Assembly: GCA_947305835.1 (NCBI GenBank)
Contig: CAMZEQ010000021.1
Span: 1-8,841 of the forward strand
From: an uncultured Alphaproteobacteria bacterium
Lineage (GTDB): Bacteria; Pseudomonadota; Alphaproteobacteria; CAAHEQ01; UBA3637
Reading direction: 5' to 3'
Length of the DNA: 8,841 nt
Notes under the pieces: generated by a model
Told to the model about the DNA's origin: nothing
The model's database searches: none
What the model saw: only the letters and a program-made list of their open reading frames with translations
Shown here: positions 1 through 6,561 of the stretch, one piece after another
Numbering within the stretch: the first letter of the stretch is position 1
Layout: each line of letters opens with the position of its first letter
Program-made: the position numbers and the translations under genes

Positions 1-450
1 ATCAATCCTTACCGAACGAGCAGCAGGCCCTTCCCCGATCACGATATCCAATTGAAAATCTTCCATCGCGGAATAAAGAACTTCTTCCACAGCCGGATTT
101 AAACGATGAATTTCATCAATAAACAAAACATCCCGCGGTTCCAAATTCGTTAAAATAGCCGCTAAATCCCCAGATTTAGAAATCATCGGACCGGAGGTCG
201 GTCGAAAATTAACACCTAATTCTTTGGCCACAATCTGTGCCAACGTTGTTTTACCGAGCCCCGGCGGACCAAACAAAAGCACATGATCCATTGCCTCTTT
301 TCTGTCACGCGCCGCATTTACAAATACACGCAGGTTTTGACAAAGTTGTCTTTGCCCCACAAAATCATCCAAATTTTGCGGGCGTAAAGTTTTAAAAGCC
401 TCTTCATCCCCCGATTGTTTTTGTGGTGCTATGACTCTGTTTTCAACCAT
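1..450 (-). CDS. ruvB: Holliday junction branch migration ATPase RuvB (partial, N-terminal 150 residues)
   Basis: RuvB is the AAA+ motor that RuvA loads on four-way junctions to drive branch migration in recombinational repair. Translating the minus strand from the ATG at 450 gives 150 uninterrupted codons up to the window edge, so the C-terminal half (rest of the AAA+ lid and winged helix) is missing. Visible are the typical RuvB start region (LRPQNLDDFVGQ, residues 22-33), Walker A GPPGLGKT (61-68), Walker B DEIH (112-115, context FIDEIHRLNPAVEE) and the family stretch YSAMEDFQLDIVIGEGPAA (126-144). An AAGGGGA ribosome site lies just upstream of the ATG. It is the third gene of a ruvA-unknown-ruvB operon, starting 10 nt after the middle gene's stop, so it is probably co-transcribed from the ruvA promoter. 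The family call is certain; only the 3' end is unseen. Confidence 0.97.
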   Translation of the reverse strand, partial: MVENRVIAPQKQSGDEEAFKTLRPQNLDDFVGQRQLCQNLRVFVNAARDRKEAMDHVLLFGPPGLGKTTLAQIVAKELGVNFRPTSGPMISKSGDLAAILTNLEPRDVLFIDEIHRLNPAVEEVLYSAMEDFQLDIVIGEGPAARSVRID

Positions 451-460
451 TAATATCCCC

Positions 461-1036
461 TTATAATGAACCGATTGCCTTAGATGTCGGCTCACCCACA
501 GGTAAACCGGCATTATACCGCTGACTTACGATAAAACGCGTATCATAACCGGGGACAGGCGATAACCCGCCGACAGTTCCCAAAATCATTTCACCGGTAT
601 AGGGTTCTTCATCCGTTAAATCATATAAAACATATTTACCGGATTGATTTTTTTCAAAATAATATTTTTGGCGTTGTACATAAATTTGTTTACCTTTAAC
701 ACCATCTTCCACGTAAAAATAAGAATCTTCACCTTTGCGTGAATGTACCTGAATTTTTCCGGTAAACAAGGTATCATCTTGTTGATTTTCGACTTTTAAA
801 CGCATTTCATCTAAGGCTGCTTTTCTGGCGGCCATACATTTTTGTTTGGCCTCCTTTTGATACACATCCATACAATCCCATTTATATATTGCCTCGCCTT
901 TTTTATACCGATAAAGGCCATGTTCATCCACATAAAGCTCATTTTTCTTTTTATTTTTTTCATCCATCAACACGACACGAGCCATTGTCGGCACCGCATA
1001 CAAAAAGCATAAAGCAACCAAAATAATTTTTTTCAT
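461..1036 (-). CDS. Unknown exported protein encoded between ruvA and ruvB, with MORN-like segments
   Basis: I do not recognise this 191-residue protein. It begins with a clear signal peptide: basic MKK, a hydrophobic run to about residue 17, and a likely signal peptidase I site after TMA (residue 19). No lipobox cysteine is positioned for lipidation; C10 sits inside the hydrophobic core. The mature part has two cysteines, C55 and C67, that could form a disulfide in the periplasm. Two segments, FTGKI (91-95) and YTGEM (146-150), and a later YNAGLPVGE (174-182), faintly resemble the TGK...G...GE spacing of MORN_2/YwqK-type repeats; this is a weak resemblance. Its ATG overlaps the ruvA stop (ATGA, 1033-1036), with a GGGGAG ribosome site inside ruvA, and ruvB follows after 10 nt, so it looks translationally coupled within the ruv operon. 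A role in recombination is unlikely for an exported protein. Confidence 0.8.
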   Translation of the reverse strand: MKKIILVALCFLYAVPTMARVVLMDEKNKKKNELYVDEHGLYRYKKGEAIYKWDCMDVYQKEAKQKCMAARKAALDEMRLKVENQQDDTLFTGKIQVHSRKGEDSYFYVEDGVKGKQIYVQRQKYYFEKNQSGKYVLYDLTDEEPYTGEMILGTVGGLSPVPGYDTRFIVSQRYNAGLPVGEPTSKAIGSL

Positions 1037-1653
1037 AAACTCCCCTTTCCTATTTCTTTAAGCGATAAACGAATCAATTCGGATGTATTCACCTCAGGAT
1101 TTTGGCGTAAAACATTTGCAACAACCATACCTGCTTCTATCCGCGCATACCCCAAATTAGACAAAGCCGAAATAGCCTCTTCCATTGCCGTATTCTGAAC
1201 CGGAATTTCCGAGTTAATCGGTGAAACATGCATCGTTTCATTGGCCCCCAAAACACCAATTTTCCCCTTCAATTCACTGACAATGCGTGTGCCCAATTTG
1301 GGCCCCACACCATTCGCCCGTGAAAATGCCTTACCGTCTGATGTCATTACTGCCATTTGGATTTCATTGGGTGACAAGGCCGATAAAATAGCCAAAGCAA
1401 CCTTGGCCCCGACCCCCTGAACGGTACCCAAAAGAGCAAACATCTGTTGTTCTGTAACATCTGCAAAACCAATCAAATGGATATGATCTTCACGTACCTG
1501 CGTTTCAATCCATAAGCTGGCAGTTGCCCCGATCGCCGGCATTTTAGACGCGGTTTTGGATGAACAAAAAACCCTGTAGCCAACACCGGCCACATCCAAA
1601 ATCAGAAAACCATCATAGAAAGAATCCACTATTCCTGTTAATTTTCCAATCAT
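1033..1653 (-). CDS. ruvA: Holliday junction DNA-binding protein RuvA
   Basis: RuvA binds four-way DNA junctions as a tetramer and recruits RuvB rings for branch migration. The protein has 206 residues, the normal length. It starts MIGKLTGIV with an N-terminal OB-fold (about 1-64, including VAGVGYRVFC at 21-30 and REDHIHLIGF at 54-63). Two helix-hairpin-helix elements follow, LLGTVQGVGAKVALAIL (74-90) and ANGVGPKLGTRIVSELKGKI (113-132). A variable acidic/polar linker leads to the small C-terminal domain III that contacts RuvB (about 156-206, AMEEAISALSNLGY). An AAAGGAGA ribosome site lies 7 nt upstream of the ATG. It is the first gene of the operon, with its own sigma70-like promoter at 1674-1702, divergent from dnaB. 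No ruvC is adjacent; in many proteobacteria ruvC precedes ruvA, but here dnaB occupies that side. Confidence 0.97.
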   Translation of the reverse strand: MIGKLTGIVDSFYDGFLILDVAGVGYRVFCSSKTASKMPAIGATASLWIETQVREDHIHLIGFADVTEQQMFALLGTVQGVGAKVALAILSALSPNEIQMAVMTSDGKAFSRANGVGPKLGTRIVSELKGKIGVLGANETMHVSPINSEIPVQNTAMEEAISALSNLGYARIEAGMVVANVLRQNPEVNTSELIRLSLKEIGKGSL

Positions 1654-1673
1654 TTATGTTCTCCTTTCCTTCC

Positions 1674-1702
1674 ATCCTACACAAAAAAGAATTAAATTGC
1701 AA
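1674..1702 (-). promoter_or_regulatory. Predicted sigma70-type promoter of the ruvA operon
   Basis: On the minus strand a -35 box TTGCAA (1697-1702) is followed by a 17-nt spacer and a -10 box TAGGAT (1674-1679). Transcription would start near 1667, leaving a leader of about 14 nt that holds the AAAGGAGA ribosome site of ruvA. The spacing is ideal and the position fits, but the call is pattern-based only. Confidence 0.55.
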
Positions 1703-1711
1703 ATAAAAAGA

Positions 1712-1740
1712 TTGATTTTTTTTCAAAAAAAGTGTATAAA
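1712..1740 (+). promoter_or_regulatory. Predicted sigma70-type promoter of the dnaB-sspB-RHH operon
   Basis: A -35 box TTGATT (1712-1717), a 17-nt spacer made largely of a T8 and an A7 tract, and a -10 box TATAAA (1735-1740) form a good promoter. Transcription would start near 1747. This matters for the dnaB start: an in-frame upstream GTG at 1732 falls inside the promoter, so it cannot be on this transcript, whereas the ATG at 1774 can. Confidence 0.6.
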
Positions 1741-1773
1741 ATGCCCATATTATCAACTAACAGAGGTGTGACA

Positions 1774-3231
1774 ATGGATATTCAACAAAACAATACCCGC
1801 ATCCCCCCCCAAAACATTGAGGCCGAACAGGCTGTTTTAGGAGCTATTTTAGTCAATAACAAAGCTCTGGAAAAAGTTTCCGAATTTTTAAAATCGGAAC
1901 ATTTTGTCCACCCGGTGCATGGAAAAATTTATGATGCTTGTCGCAATCTGATTGAGCAAGGCCGCATTGCTGATACCGTGACATTAAAGCCTTTGTTCAC
2001 CCATGATGACACCTTTAAAGATGTCGGCGGAATCGAATATTTGGCAAAATTAGCGGCCGCCAGTACACGAATCGTCAATGTGGCAGATTATGGCCATACG
2101 ATATTTGATGCTTATTTGCGCCGACAATTGATTGACGTGGGAACCAATGTGGTTAATAATGCTTTTGATACCAGCTTGGATGAAGGCGCTATAAAACAAG
2201 TAGAAGAAGCAGAAAAACAATTATATGATTTAGCCAATGAAGGTGAAAAAACAGGTGGTCCCGAAATCTTATCTTTGGCGCTTCGCAAAACTTTAGAATC
2301 CACACAAAATGCCATGAATAATCCGACCGGAATTGCGGGCGTGCCGACCGGCTTGGCCGACATGGACAAGCTGTTGGGCGGATTATATGATTCGGATTTG
2401 ATTATTTTGGCCGGTCGTCCAGCAATGGGTAAATCAGCTCTGGCCACCACAATAGCCTTTAACGCCGCTCAACGTTTTGAAGAAGAAAATAAAAAACCCG
2501 GAGCAATCAAAAAATCCGTCGCTTTTTTCAGTTTGGAAATGTCAGCCGAACAATTGGCCGGCCGTATTTTAGCTTCTAAGGCAGAAGTTTCGGCCCATCT
2601 GATGCGTACGGGAAAACTGACAAATGAACAATTTGATGATTTAGCCGCTGCGGTTGATTTATTATCTCGTGTTCCGCTTTATGTGGATGAAACCCCCGGC
2701 ATGACAATTACTGCCATCAAAAATCGTGCCCGCCGGTTAAAACGCGATCCGACAAAGGGTTTGGGATTAATCGTTATTGACTACTTGCAACTGATCAGCT
2801 CGGGAAAAAAAAGCGAAAACCGCGTTCAAGAATTATCCGAAATGACCCGTGCCCTTAAAATTATGGCAAAAGAACTGAATGTACCGGTTATTGTTTTATC
2901 ACAACTTTCACGTTTGGTTGAACAGCGTGACAACAAAAGGCCTTTATTGTCTGACTTGCGTGAATCGGGTTCTATCGAACAAGACGCTGATATTGTTATG
3001 TTTGTTTATCGTGAAATTTATTATTTACAAAATGAACAACCTCAGCGCAGAATTAATGAAACACCTGAAAAATTTGCTTTGCGGTGTGCTGAATTGGAAG
3101 CCAAAAAACAGGAGCTCTTTAACCAGGCAGAAGCCATTATTGCAAAACAACGTCACGGCCCCGTAGGTACTGTCAAACTTTATTTCAATGGCGAATGGGG
3201 ACGTTTCGGCAATTTGGAAAAGGAATCTTGA
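1774..3231 (+). CDS. dnaB: Replicative DNA helicase DnaB
   Basis: DnaB is the hexameric ring helicase that unwinds DNA at the replication fork and contacts primase. The chosen ATG (1774) has an AGAGG ribosome site at 1762-1766 and gives 485 residues, the usual size; an in-frame GTG at 1732 would add 14 residues but lies inside the predicted promoter. The N-terminal domain (about 8-110) opens with the typical RIPPQNIEAEQAVLGAIL. The RecA-like C-terminal domain shows Walker A GRPAMGKS (214-221), Walker B LIVIDYLQL (332-340), SQLSR (376-380), DLRESGSIEQDADIVMFVYR (394-413) and the KQRHGP motif (458-463) with the likely arginine finger R460. About 45 residues rich in Glu and Gln separate VYR from KQRHGP; this insertion is characteristic of alphaproteobacterial DnaB. 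It heads an operon with sspB, whose ATG overlaps the dnaB stop by one base. Confidence 0.98.
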   Translation: MDIQQNNTRIPPQNIEAEQAVLGAILVNNKALEKVSEFLKSEHFVHPVHGKIYDACRNLIEQGRIADTVTLKPLFTHDDTFKDVGGIEYLAKLAAASTRIVNVADYGHTIFDAYLRRQLIDVGTNVVNNAFDTSLDEGAIKQVEEAEKQLYDLANEGEKTGGPEILSLALRKTLESTQNAMNNPTGIAGVPTGLADMDKLLGGLYDSDLIILAGRPAMGKSALATTIAFNAAQRFEEENKKPGAIKKSVAFFSLEMSAEQLAGRILASKAEVSAHLMRTGKLTNEQFDDLAAAVDLLSRVPLYVDETPGMTITAIKNRARRLKRDPTKGLGLIVIDYLQLISSGKKSENRVQELSEMTRALKIMAKELNVPVIVLSQLSRLVEQRDNKRPLLSDLRESGSIEQDADIVMFVYREIYYLQNEQPQRRINETPEKFALRCAELEAKKQELFNQAEAIIAKQRHGPVGTVKLYFNGEWGRFGNLEKES

Positions 3232-3635
3232 TGAAAGATTACAACCCTTATTTACAGACAGCTTTGAAGGGCGTTGTACGTTCTGTTTTATCAGATGTTG
3301 CCAATAACGGACTGACTGATGAATCATATTATGTTATCAGTTTTCAAACACCCAAGAGCAAAATACCGGATTTTGTAAGAGCCAAGTACCCCACAGAAAT
3401 GACAATTATTTTACAAAATCAATTTCAAGATTTACAAATCACCGACAACGATTTTTCTGTCGTTTTGGGTTTTGGTGGGGTCCCTTGTGAAATACACGTA
3501 CCGTTTGACGCAATTTTAAATTTTGCTGATCCCTCTCAAAAATTTGGCTTAACTTTAACTCCCTCCCCCATTTCAAAGGAAAAAGAAGCGACCGCAGAAG
3601 TGATCGATTTGGCAAGTTTAAGGCGAAAAAAATGA
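3231..3635 (+). CDS. sspB: ClpXP adaptor SspB (alphaproteobacterial type)
   Basis: SspB tethers ssrA-tagged polypeptides from stalled ribosomes, and some specific substrates, to the ClpXP protease in the cytoplasm. The 134-residue protein matches the SspB family (PF04386): start region YNPYLQTALKGVVRSVL (4-20), the core YYVISFQT...IPDFVRAKYPTEMTIILQNQF (33-65, partly shown), and FSVVLGFGGVPCEIHVPFDA (75-94) followed by ILNFADPS. A flexible tail ends in AEVIDLASLRRKK (122-134), which fits the short basic ClpX-binding tail (XB peptide) of the family. The ATG at 3231 overlaps the dnaB stop (TGATG) with AAGGA upstream; an earlier in-frame ATG at 3195 would lie inside dnaB. Its own stop overlaps the next gene in an ATGA junction. 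The sspB plus RHH pairing is common in alphaproteobacteria; direct coupling to dnaB is less familiar to me. Confidence 0.93.
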   Translation: MKDYNPYLQTALKGVVRSVLSDVANNGLTDESYYVISFQTPKSKIPDFVRAKYPTEMTIILQNQFQDLQITDNDFSVVLGFGGVPCEIHVPFDAILNFADPSQKFGLTLTPSPISKEKEATAEVIDLASLRRKK

Positions 3636-3847
3636 AAAAACATTCTGTTGAATTATCCGGGCATAAAACAAGCATCGCAATTGAGGATGAATTTTGGTCG
3701 GAATTAAAAAAAATAGCCCAAGAAAAACAACTTTCTTTACGACAACTGCTTATTCAAATTGATAATTCTCACACGCATAATCTGGCCAGTTCTATTCGTT
3801 TATTCGTTTTAGAATATTATATAAAACAAAACAAACAAACCCAATAG
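3632..3847 (+). CDS. Small ribbon-helix-helix protein (RHH_4 type)
   Basis: This 71-residue protein matches the RHH_4 ribbon-helix-helix family (PF13467). The strand and first helix are in LSGHKTSIAIEDEFWSELKKIA (8-29, partly shown), followed by the turn EKQLSLRQLLIQID (31-44) and the conserved end NLASSIRLFVLEYY (50-63). Family members are common beside sspB in alphaproteobacteria; the fold suggests a dimeric DNA-binding protein, but the target is not known from sequence. Its ATG overlaps the sspB stop (ATGA, 3632-3635), so it is likely translated by coupling. The last 39 bp overlap the 3' end of the convergent uppP gene, and no hairpin terminator separates them. Lacking a partner toxin, it is not evidently an antitoxin. 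Confidence 0.85.
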   Translation: MKKHSVELSGHKTSIAIEDEFWSELKKIAQEKQLSLRQLLIQIDNSHTHNLASSIRLFVLEYYIKQNKQTQ

Positions 3848-4579
3848 GATACGATAAACTGCGAAAATACCGAAAGAACTTTTTTTCACCCAGCGCATTA
3901 AAAAAGAAATCGTCAAAAATCCCATAAACATTGTTAATAAAACAGCCGCTATCCCCAAATGCCAGCCGGGCATTTGAACTGCCCCCTTACCGCCCTGATA
4001 AAGGATATACACAACCGCTGCCATTATCGTCGGGACAGATAACAACATCGAAAAACGTGCACTTTCTGTACGATTCACCCCTAAAGCACGTGCACATGTC
4101 ATTGTAATACCAGAACGGCTTGTACCCGGAATCAAAGATAATACTTGGGCACAACCGATAACAAAAGCCCCGCGAAAATCCAATTTTTTTAAGGTCTTTT
4201 CTTTTGGGGCATATTTATCCACAAGCCACAAAACAATCCCCCAAAATATACTGTTTAGGGCAACAAAAACAGGGTGACGCATTCCCATAAAAAAATGAAA
4301 TAAAAGTGCCCCGGCAAGAAACACGGGAATTGTCGCAATGACCAAATTCATAAGCAGTTGTTTGTCTTTTTTAAATAAAGCCGAAAAAATAATTTTATAA
4401 ATATCTTTTGAAAAATAAACCAAGACAGCAAATAATGTTCCCAAATGCAACAAAGCGTCCAAACCGATACTTTGTTCTGAAATACCGAAAAAATGTAATA
4501 AATACAAATGACCGGAAGAACTCACCGGTAAAAACTCGGTCACACTTTGGATCAAAGATAAGACGAACAAAGAAAACAT
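3809..4579 (-). CDS. uppP: Undecaprenyl-diphosphatase UppP (BacA)
   Basis: UppP is an inner-membrane enzyme that dephosphorylates undecaprenyl pyrophosphate to regenerate the lipid carrier for peptidoglycan and other envelope polymers; overproduction in other bacteria gives bacitracin resistance. The 256-residue polytopic protein is slightly shorter than the usual 265-275. The N-terminal catalytic motif is QSVTEFLPVSSSGH (11-24), where Q11 and E15 form the (E/Q)xxxE pair and H24 is the likely catalytic histidine. The second motif PGTSRSG (151-157) carries the phosphate-binding arginine R155. About seven or eight hydrophobic segments alternate with short basic loops. The ATG at 4579 has an AGGAG site upstream, and a predicted promoter lies at 4601-4628, divergent from moxR. 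It is single-gene and its 3' end overlaps the convergent RHH gene. Confidence 0.96.
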   Translation of the reverse strand: MFSLFVLSLIQSVTEFLPVSSSGHLYLLHFFGISEQSIGLDALLHLGTLFAVLVYFSKDIYKIIFSALFKKDKQLLMNLVIATIPVFLAGALLFHFFMGMRHPVFVALNSIFWGIVLWLVDKYAPKEKTLKKLDFRGAFVIGCAQVLSLIPGTSRSGITMTCARALGVNRTESARFSMLLSVPTIMAAVVYILYQGGKGAVQMPGWHLGIAAVLLTMFMGFLTISFLMRWVKKSSFGIFAVYRILLGLFVLFYIIF

Positions 4580-4600
4580 ACCAACTCCTGTCTGTATCAG

Positions 4601-4628
4601 AATTTAATTATTTTTTTTCAAAAGTCAA
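4601..4628 (-). promoter_or_regulatory. Predicted sigma70-type promoter of uppP
   Basis: On the minus strand a -35 box TTGACT (4623-4628) is followed by a 16-nt spacer containing an A8 tract and a -10-like box TAAATT (4601-4606). A start near 4594 would give a short leader including the AGGAG site of uppP. The -35 is strong, the -10 matches four of six consensus bases. Confidence 0.5.
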
Positions 4629-4639
4629 TAAAAACCTGA

Positions 4640-4668
4640 TTGCATTTTATAAAAAAAAATTTTATATT
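4640..4668 (+). promoter_or_regulatory. Predicted sigma70-type promoter of the moxR operon
   Basis: A -35 box TTGCAT (4640-4645), a 17-nt AT-only spacer and a -10 box TATATT (4663-4668) precede the AAAGGAGA ribosome site of moxR (4683-4690). Transcription would start near 4675, about 21 nt before the ATG. The -35 boxes of this promoter and that of uppP lie back to back, 11 bp apart. Confidence 0.55.
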
Positions 4669-4695
4669 CTTAATTATTCAGTAAAGGAGATAGAA

Positions 4696-5658
4696 ATGAC
4701 ACCAAATCAAACAGTGTTTCAAAATTTAAGAAAATATATGAACAGTCAAATTATCGGACAACCTATATTGATTGACAGGTTGTTGATTGCCCTGTTATCC
4801 GATGGTCACTTATTGGTAGAAGGAGCGCCGGGTCTTGCCAAAACAAAAGTGGTTAAAACTTTATCCAACGCCGTTGATGCACACGCGCACCGCATTCAAT
4901 TTACACCGGATCTGTTACCGGCCGATATTACGGGATCAGACGTTTTTAAGCCGGAAACGGCCAGCTTTTATTTTCAAAAAGGTCCAATCTTTCATAATTT
5001 AATTTTGGCAGATGAAATCAATCGTGCACCGGCAAAAGTTCAATCTGCCTTATTAGAAGCCATGGGAGAACGCCAAGTAACCGTTGGTAATTCAACCTAT
5101 CAGCTTCCACAGCTTTTTACCGTAATGGCAACACAAAATCCAATTGAAAATGAAGGCACGTATCGTTTGCCTGAGGCGCAACTGGATCGTTTTTTAATGT
5201 ACGTTTTAATTGCTCAACCGACAATTGAAGCAGAACGACAAATTTTAAAAATTGTACAAAGGGAAGAAAAAAAGGAACCCTTGCCTGAATTTCCCAAAAT
5301 TTCGGAAAAGACAATCGTAAGCGCACGCCAGGAAGTGTTAAATATCCCAATGGCTCCGGAGTTGGAAGAATATATCATTCAATTCATCATGGCCACACGA
5401 AATCCGGCCGCATACAGCAAGGAAATCGCAAATTTGCTGCGTTACGGTGCCAGTCCGCGCGGAACTATTGCTTTAGATGTGTGTGCCAGGGCCAACGCTT
5501 GGCTCAACGGCCATGAATATGTGTTGGCTTCGGATATAACCGATTTGATTCACGATGTTCTGCGTCACCGTCTTATTTTGTCTTTTGAGGCAAAATCCCA
5601 ACATGTCACAAGTGATATGATTTTAGACAGATTAATGGAAAGCGTTCCTTTACCATAA
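4696..5658 (+). CDS. MoxR-family AAA+ ATPase
   Basis: MoxR ATPases are AAA+ chaperones thought to mature or remodel metal-binding von Willebrand-type and related proteins; the exact client here is unknown. The ATG at 4696 follows AAAGGAGA by 5 nt and gives 320 residues, the family norm; an open frame extends upstream to 4408 but only through the promoter and the opposite-strand uppP. Visible motifs are Walker A GAPGLAKT (43-50), the MoxR signature QFTPDLLPADITGSDVF (68-84), Walker B LILADEINR (102-110), the stretch ALLEAMGERQVTV (118-130), sensor 1 ATQNPIENEGTY (145-156), the arginine finger region PEAQLDRF (159-166) and sensor 2 GASPRG (251-256). It is the first gene of an operon; DUF58 begins 9 nt after its stop, the standard moxR-DUF58 pairing. 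Confidence 0.96.
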   Translation: MTPNQTVFQNLRKYMNSQIIGQPILIDRLLIALLSDGHLLVEGAPGLAKTKVVKTLSNAVDAHAHRIQFTPDLLPADITGSDVFKPETASFYFQKGPIFHNLILADEINRAPAKVQSALLEAMGERQVTVGNSTYQLPQLFTVMATQNPIENEGTYRLPEAQLDRFLMYVLIAQPTIEAERQILKIVQREEKKEPLPEFPKISEKTIVSARQEVLNIPMAPELEEYIIQFIMATRNPAAYSKEIANLLRYGASPRGTIALDVCARANAWLNGHEYVLASDITDLIHDVLRHRLILSFEAKSQHVTSDMILDRLMESVPLP

Positions 5659-5667
5659 GGATGGATC

Positions 5668-6561
5668 ATGGTCAATCCGGTTCAATTAGAACTTACCGAT
5701 TTAATTTCTTTAAAGGCTCAGGCTGATTTTTGGGGCTTACCTGTTAATAAGAAAAATTCTTTTATTGGTTTTGGAAACAACAAATCTGTTTTCAAATCCA
5801 GAGGCCTTAATTTTCAAGAGGTTCGCCAATATCAACCGGGTGACGACATTCGCCAAATTGATTGGCGCGTGACGGCAAAGTATGGCAAACCCTTTACAAA
5901 GCTTTATGCCGAAGACAAAGAAAAAGAAGTTTATGTTTTGTGCGATTTACGCCCCTCTATGCAATTCGCCGGCCACGGTCACTTTAAATCTGTAATGGCC
6001 GGGCGATTGACAGCTTTTATCGGTTTTTTAGCGGAAAGGAAAAACGATACGCTGGCATATCAAATTTTATCGAACCACCTGATTCAATCTTTAGGAATTA
6101 TGTCAGCCAAAGATGCTTTACCGCATCTTTTAAACCAACTCACCCATACAGCCGCCAAAGAGTCAGATGTTCTTTTCAGCCATATTATTCCTTTTTTGGA
6201 ACAAAATATCCGTCCCGGCAGCTTGATTTTTCTGATCAGTGATTTTGCTGATACTACGGCAGATGATTTAAACTTTCTGGGTGAATTGGCCCAAAAAAAC
6301 ACAGTAACATTCATCCATTTATATGATGATATGGAAATCAACCTGCCGAAAGGCGTGTTGCCTTTTTCAAACGGTCATCAGGAAGTCTTGATTGATACCC
6401 ATTCCAAAACTTTCCAAAAAAGTTTTCAAGATTCGTGGATACATCGTACAAATTTACTGAGAAAGGCTGTTCAAAAATATCATATGGGATACTTATCTTT
6501 ATCCACAAATTCGGATTATCTGAATCAATTTCAAATATTTTGTTCGGGAGACCAATTATGA
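5668..6561 (+). CDS. DUF58 domain protein, von Willebrand A-like partner of MoxR
   Basis: DUF58 proteins nearly always sit next to moxR and carry a von Willebrand A-like fold; they are proposed MoxR clients or partners, with no settled biochemical role. The 297-residue protein shows the family block SRGLNFQEVRQYQPGDDIRQ (44-63) continuing into IDWRVTAKYGKPFTKLYAED (64-83). This is followed by the vWA-like region opening with VLCDLRPSMQF (90-100). There the metal-site motif DxSxS reads D93-L-R-P-S97, so the first serine is replaced by arginine; such DLRPSM forms are known to me from other proteobacterial members. A second block LIFLISDFAD (186-195) carries a further acidic strand end. No signal peptide or membrane helix is evident, so it is probably cytoplasmic. 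The ATG at 5668 has AAGGA 6 nt upstream; the stop overlaps the DUF4381 start by 4 nt. Confidence 0.93.
   Translation: MVNPVQLELTDLISLKAQADFWGLPVNKKNSFIGFGNNKSVFKSRGLNFQEVRQYQPGDDIRQIDWRVTAKYGKPFTKLYAEDKEKEVYVLCDLRPSMQFAGHGHFKSVMAGRLTAFIGFLAERKNDTLAYQILSNHLIQSLGIMSAKDALPHLLNQLTHTAAKESDVLFSHIIPFLEQNIRPGSLIFLISDFADTTADDLNFLGELAQKNTVTFIHLYDDMEINLPKGVLPFSNGHQEVLIDTHSKTFQKSFQDSWIHRTNLLRKAVQKYHMGYLSLSTNSDYLNQFQIFCSGDQL

Noticed and set aside
1732..1773. Upstream GTG start for dnaB
   Set aside because: It lies inside the predicted -10 region and lacks a ribosome site; the ATG at 1774 has AGAGG and the usual DnaB N-terminus.
2112..2450. Open minus-strand frame inside dnaB
   Set aside because: It is a shadow of the dnaB coding sequence, with no recognisable domain or ribosome site.
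3632..3847. RHH protein as the antitoxin of a toxin-antitoxin pair
   Set aside because: No toxin-like gene is adjacent, and the protein fits the sspB-linked RHH_4 family.
4408..4695. 96-residue N-terminal extension of MoxR
   Set aside because: It is antisense to uppP and spans the divergent promoters; the ATG at 4696 has a strong ribosome site and the family's usual N-terminus.
6435..6557. Longer N-terminus for the DUF4381 protein
   Set aside because: It overlaps the DUF58 coding frame and lacks family similarity; the ATG at 6558 makes the standard ATGA overlap.
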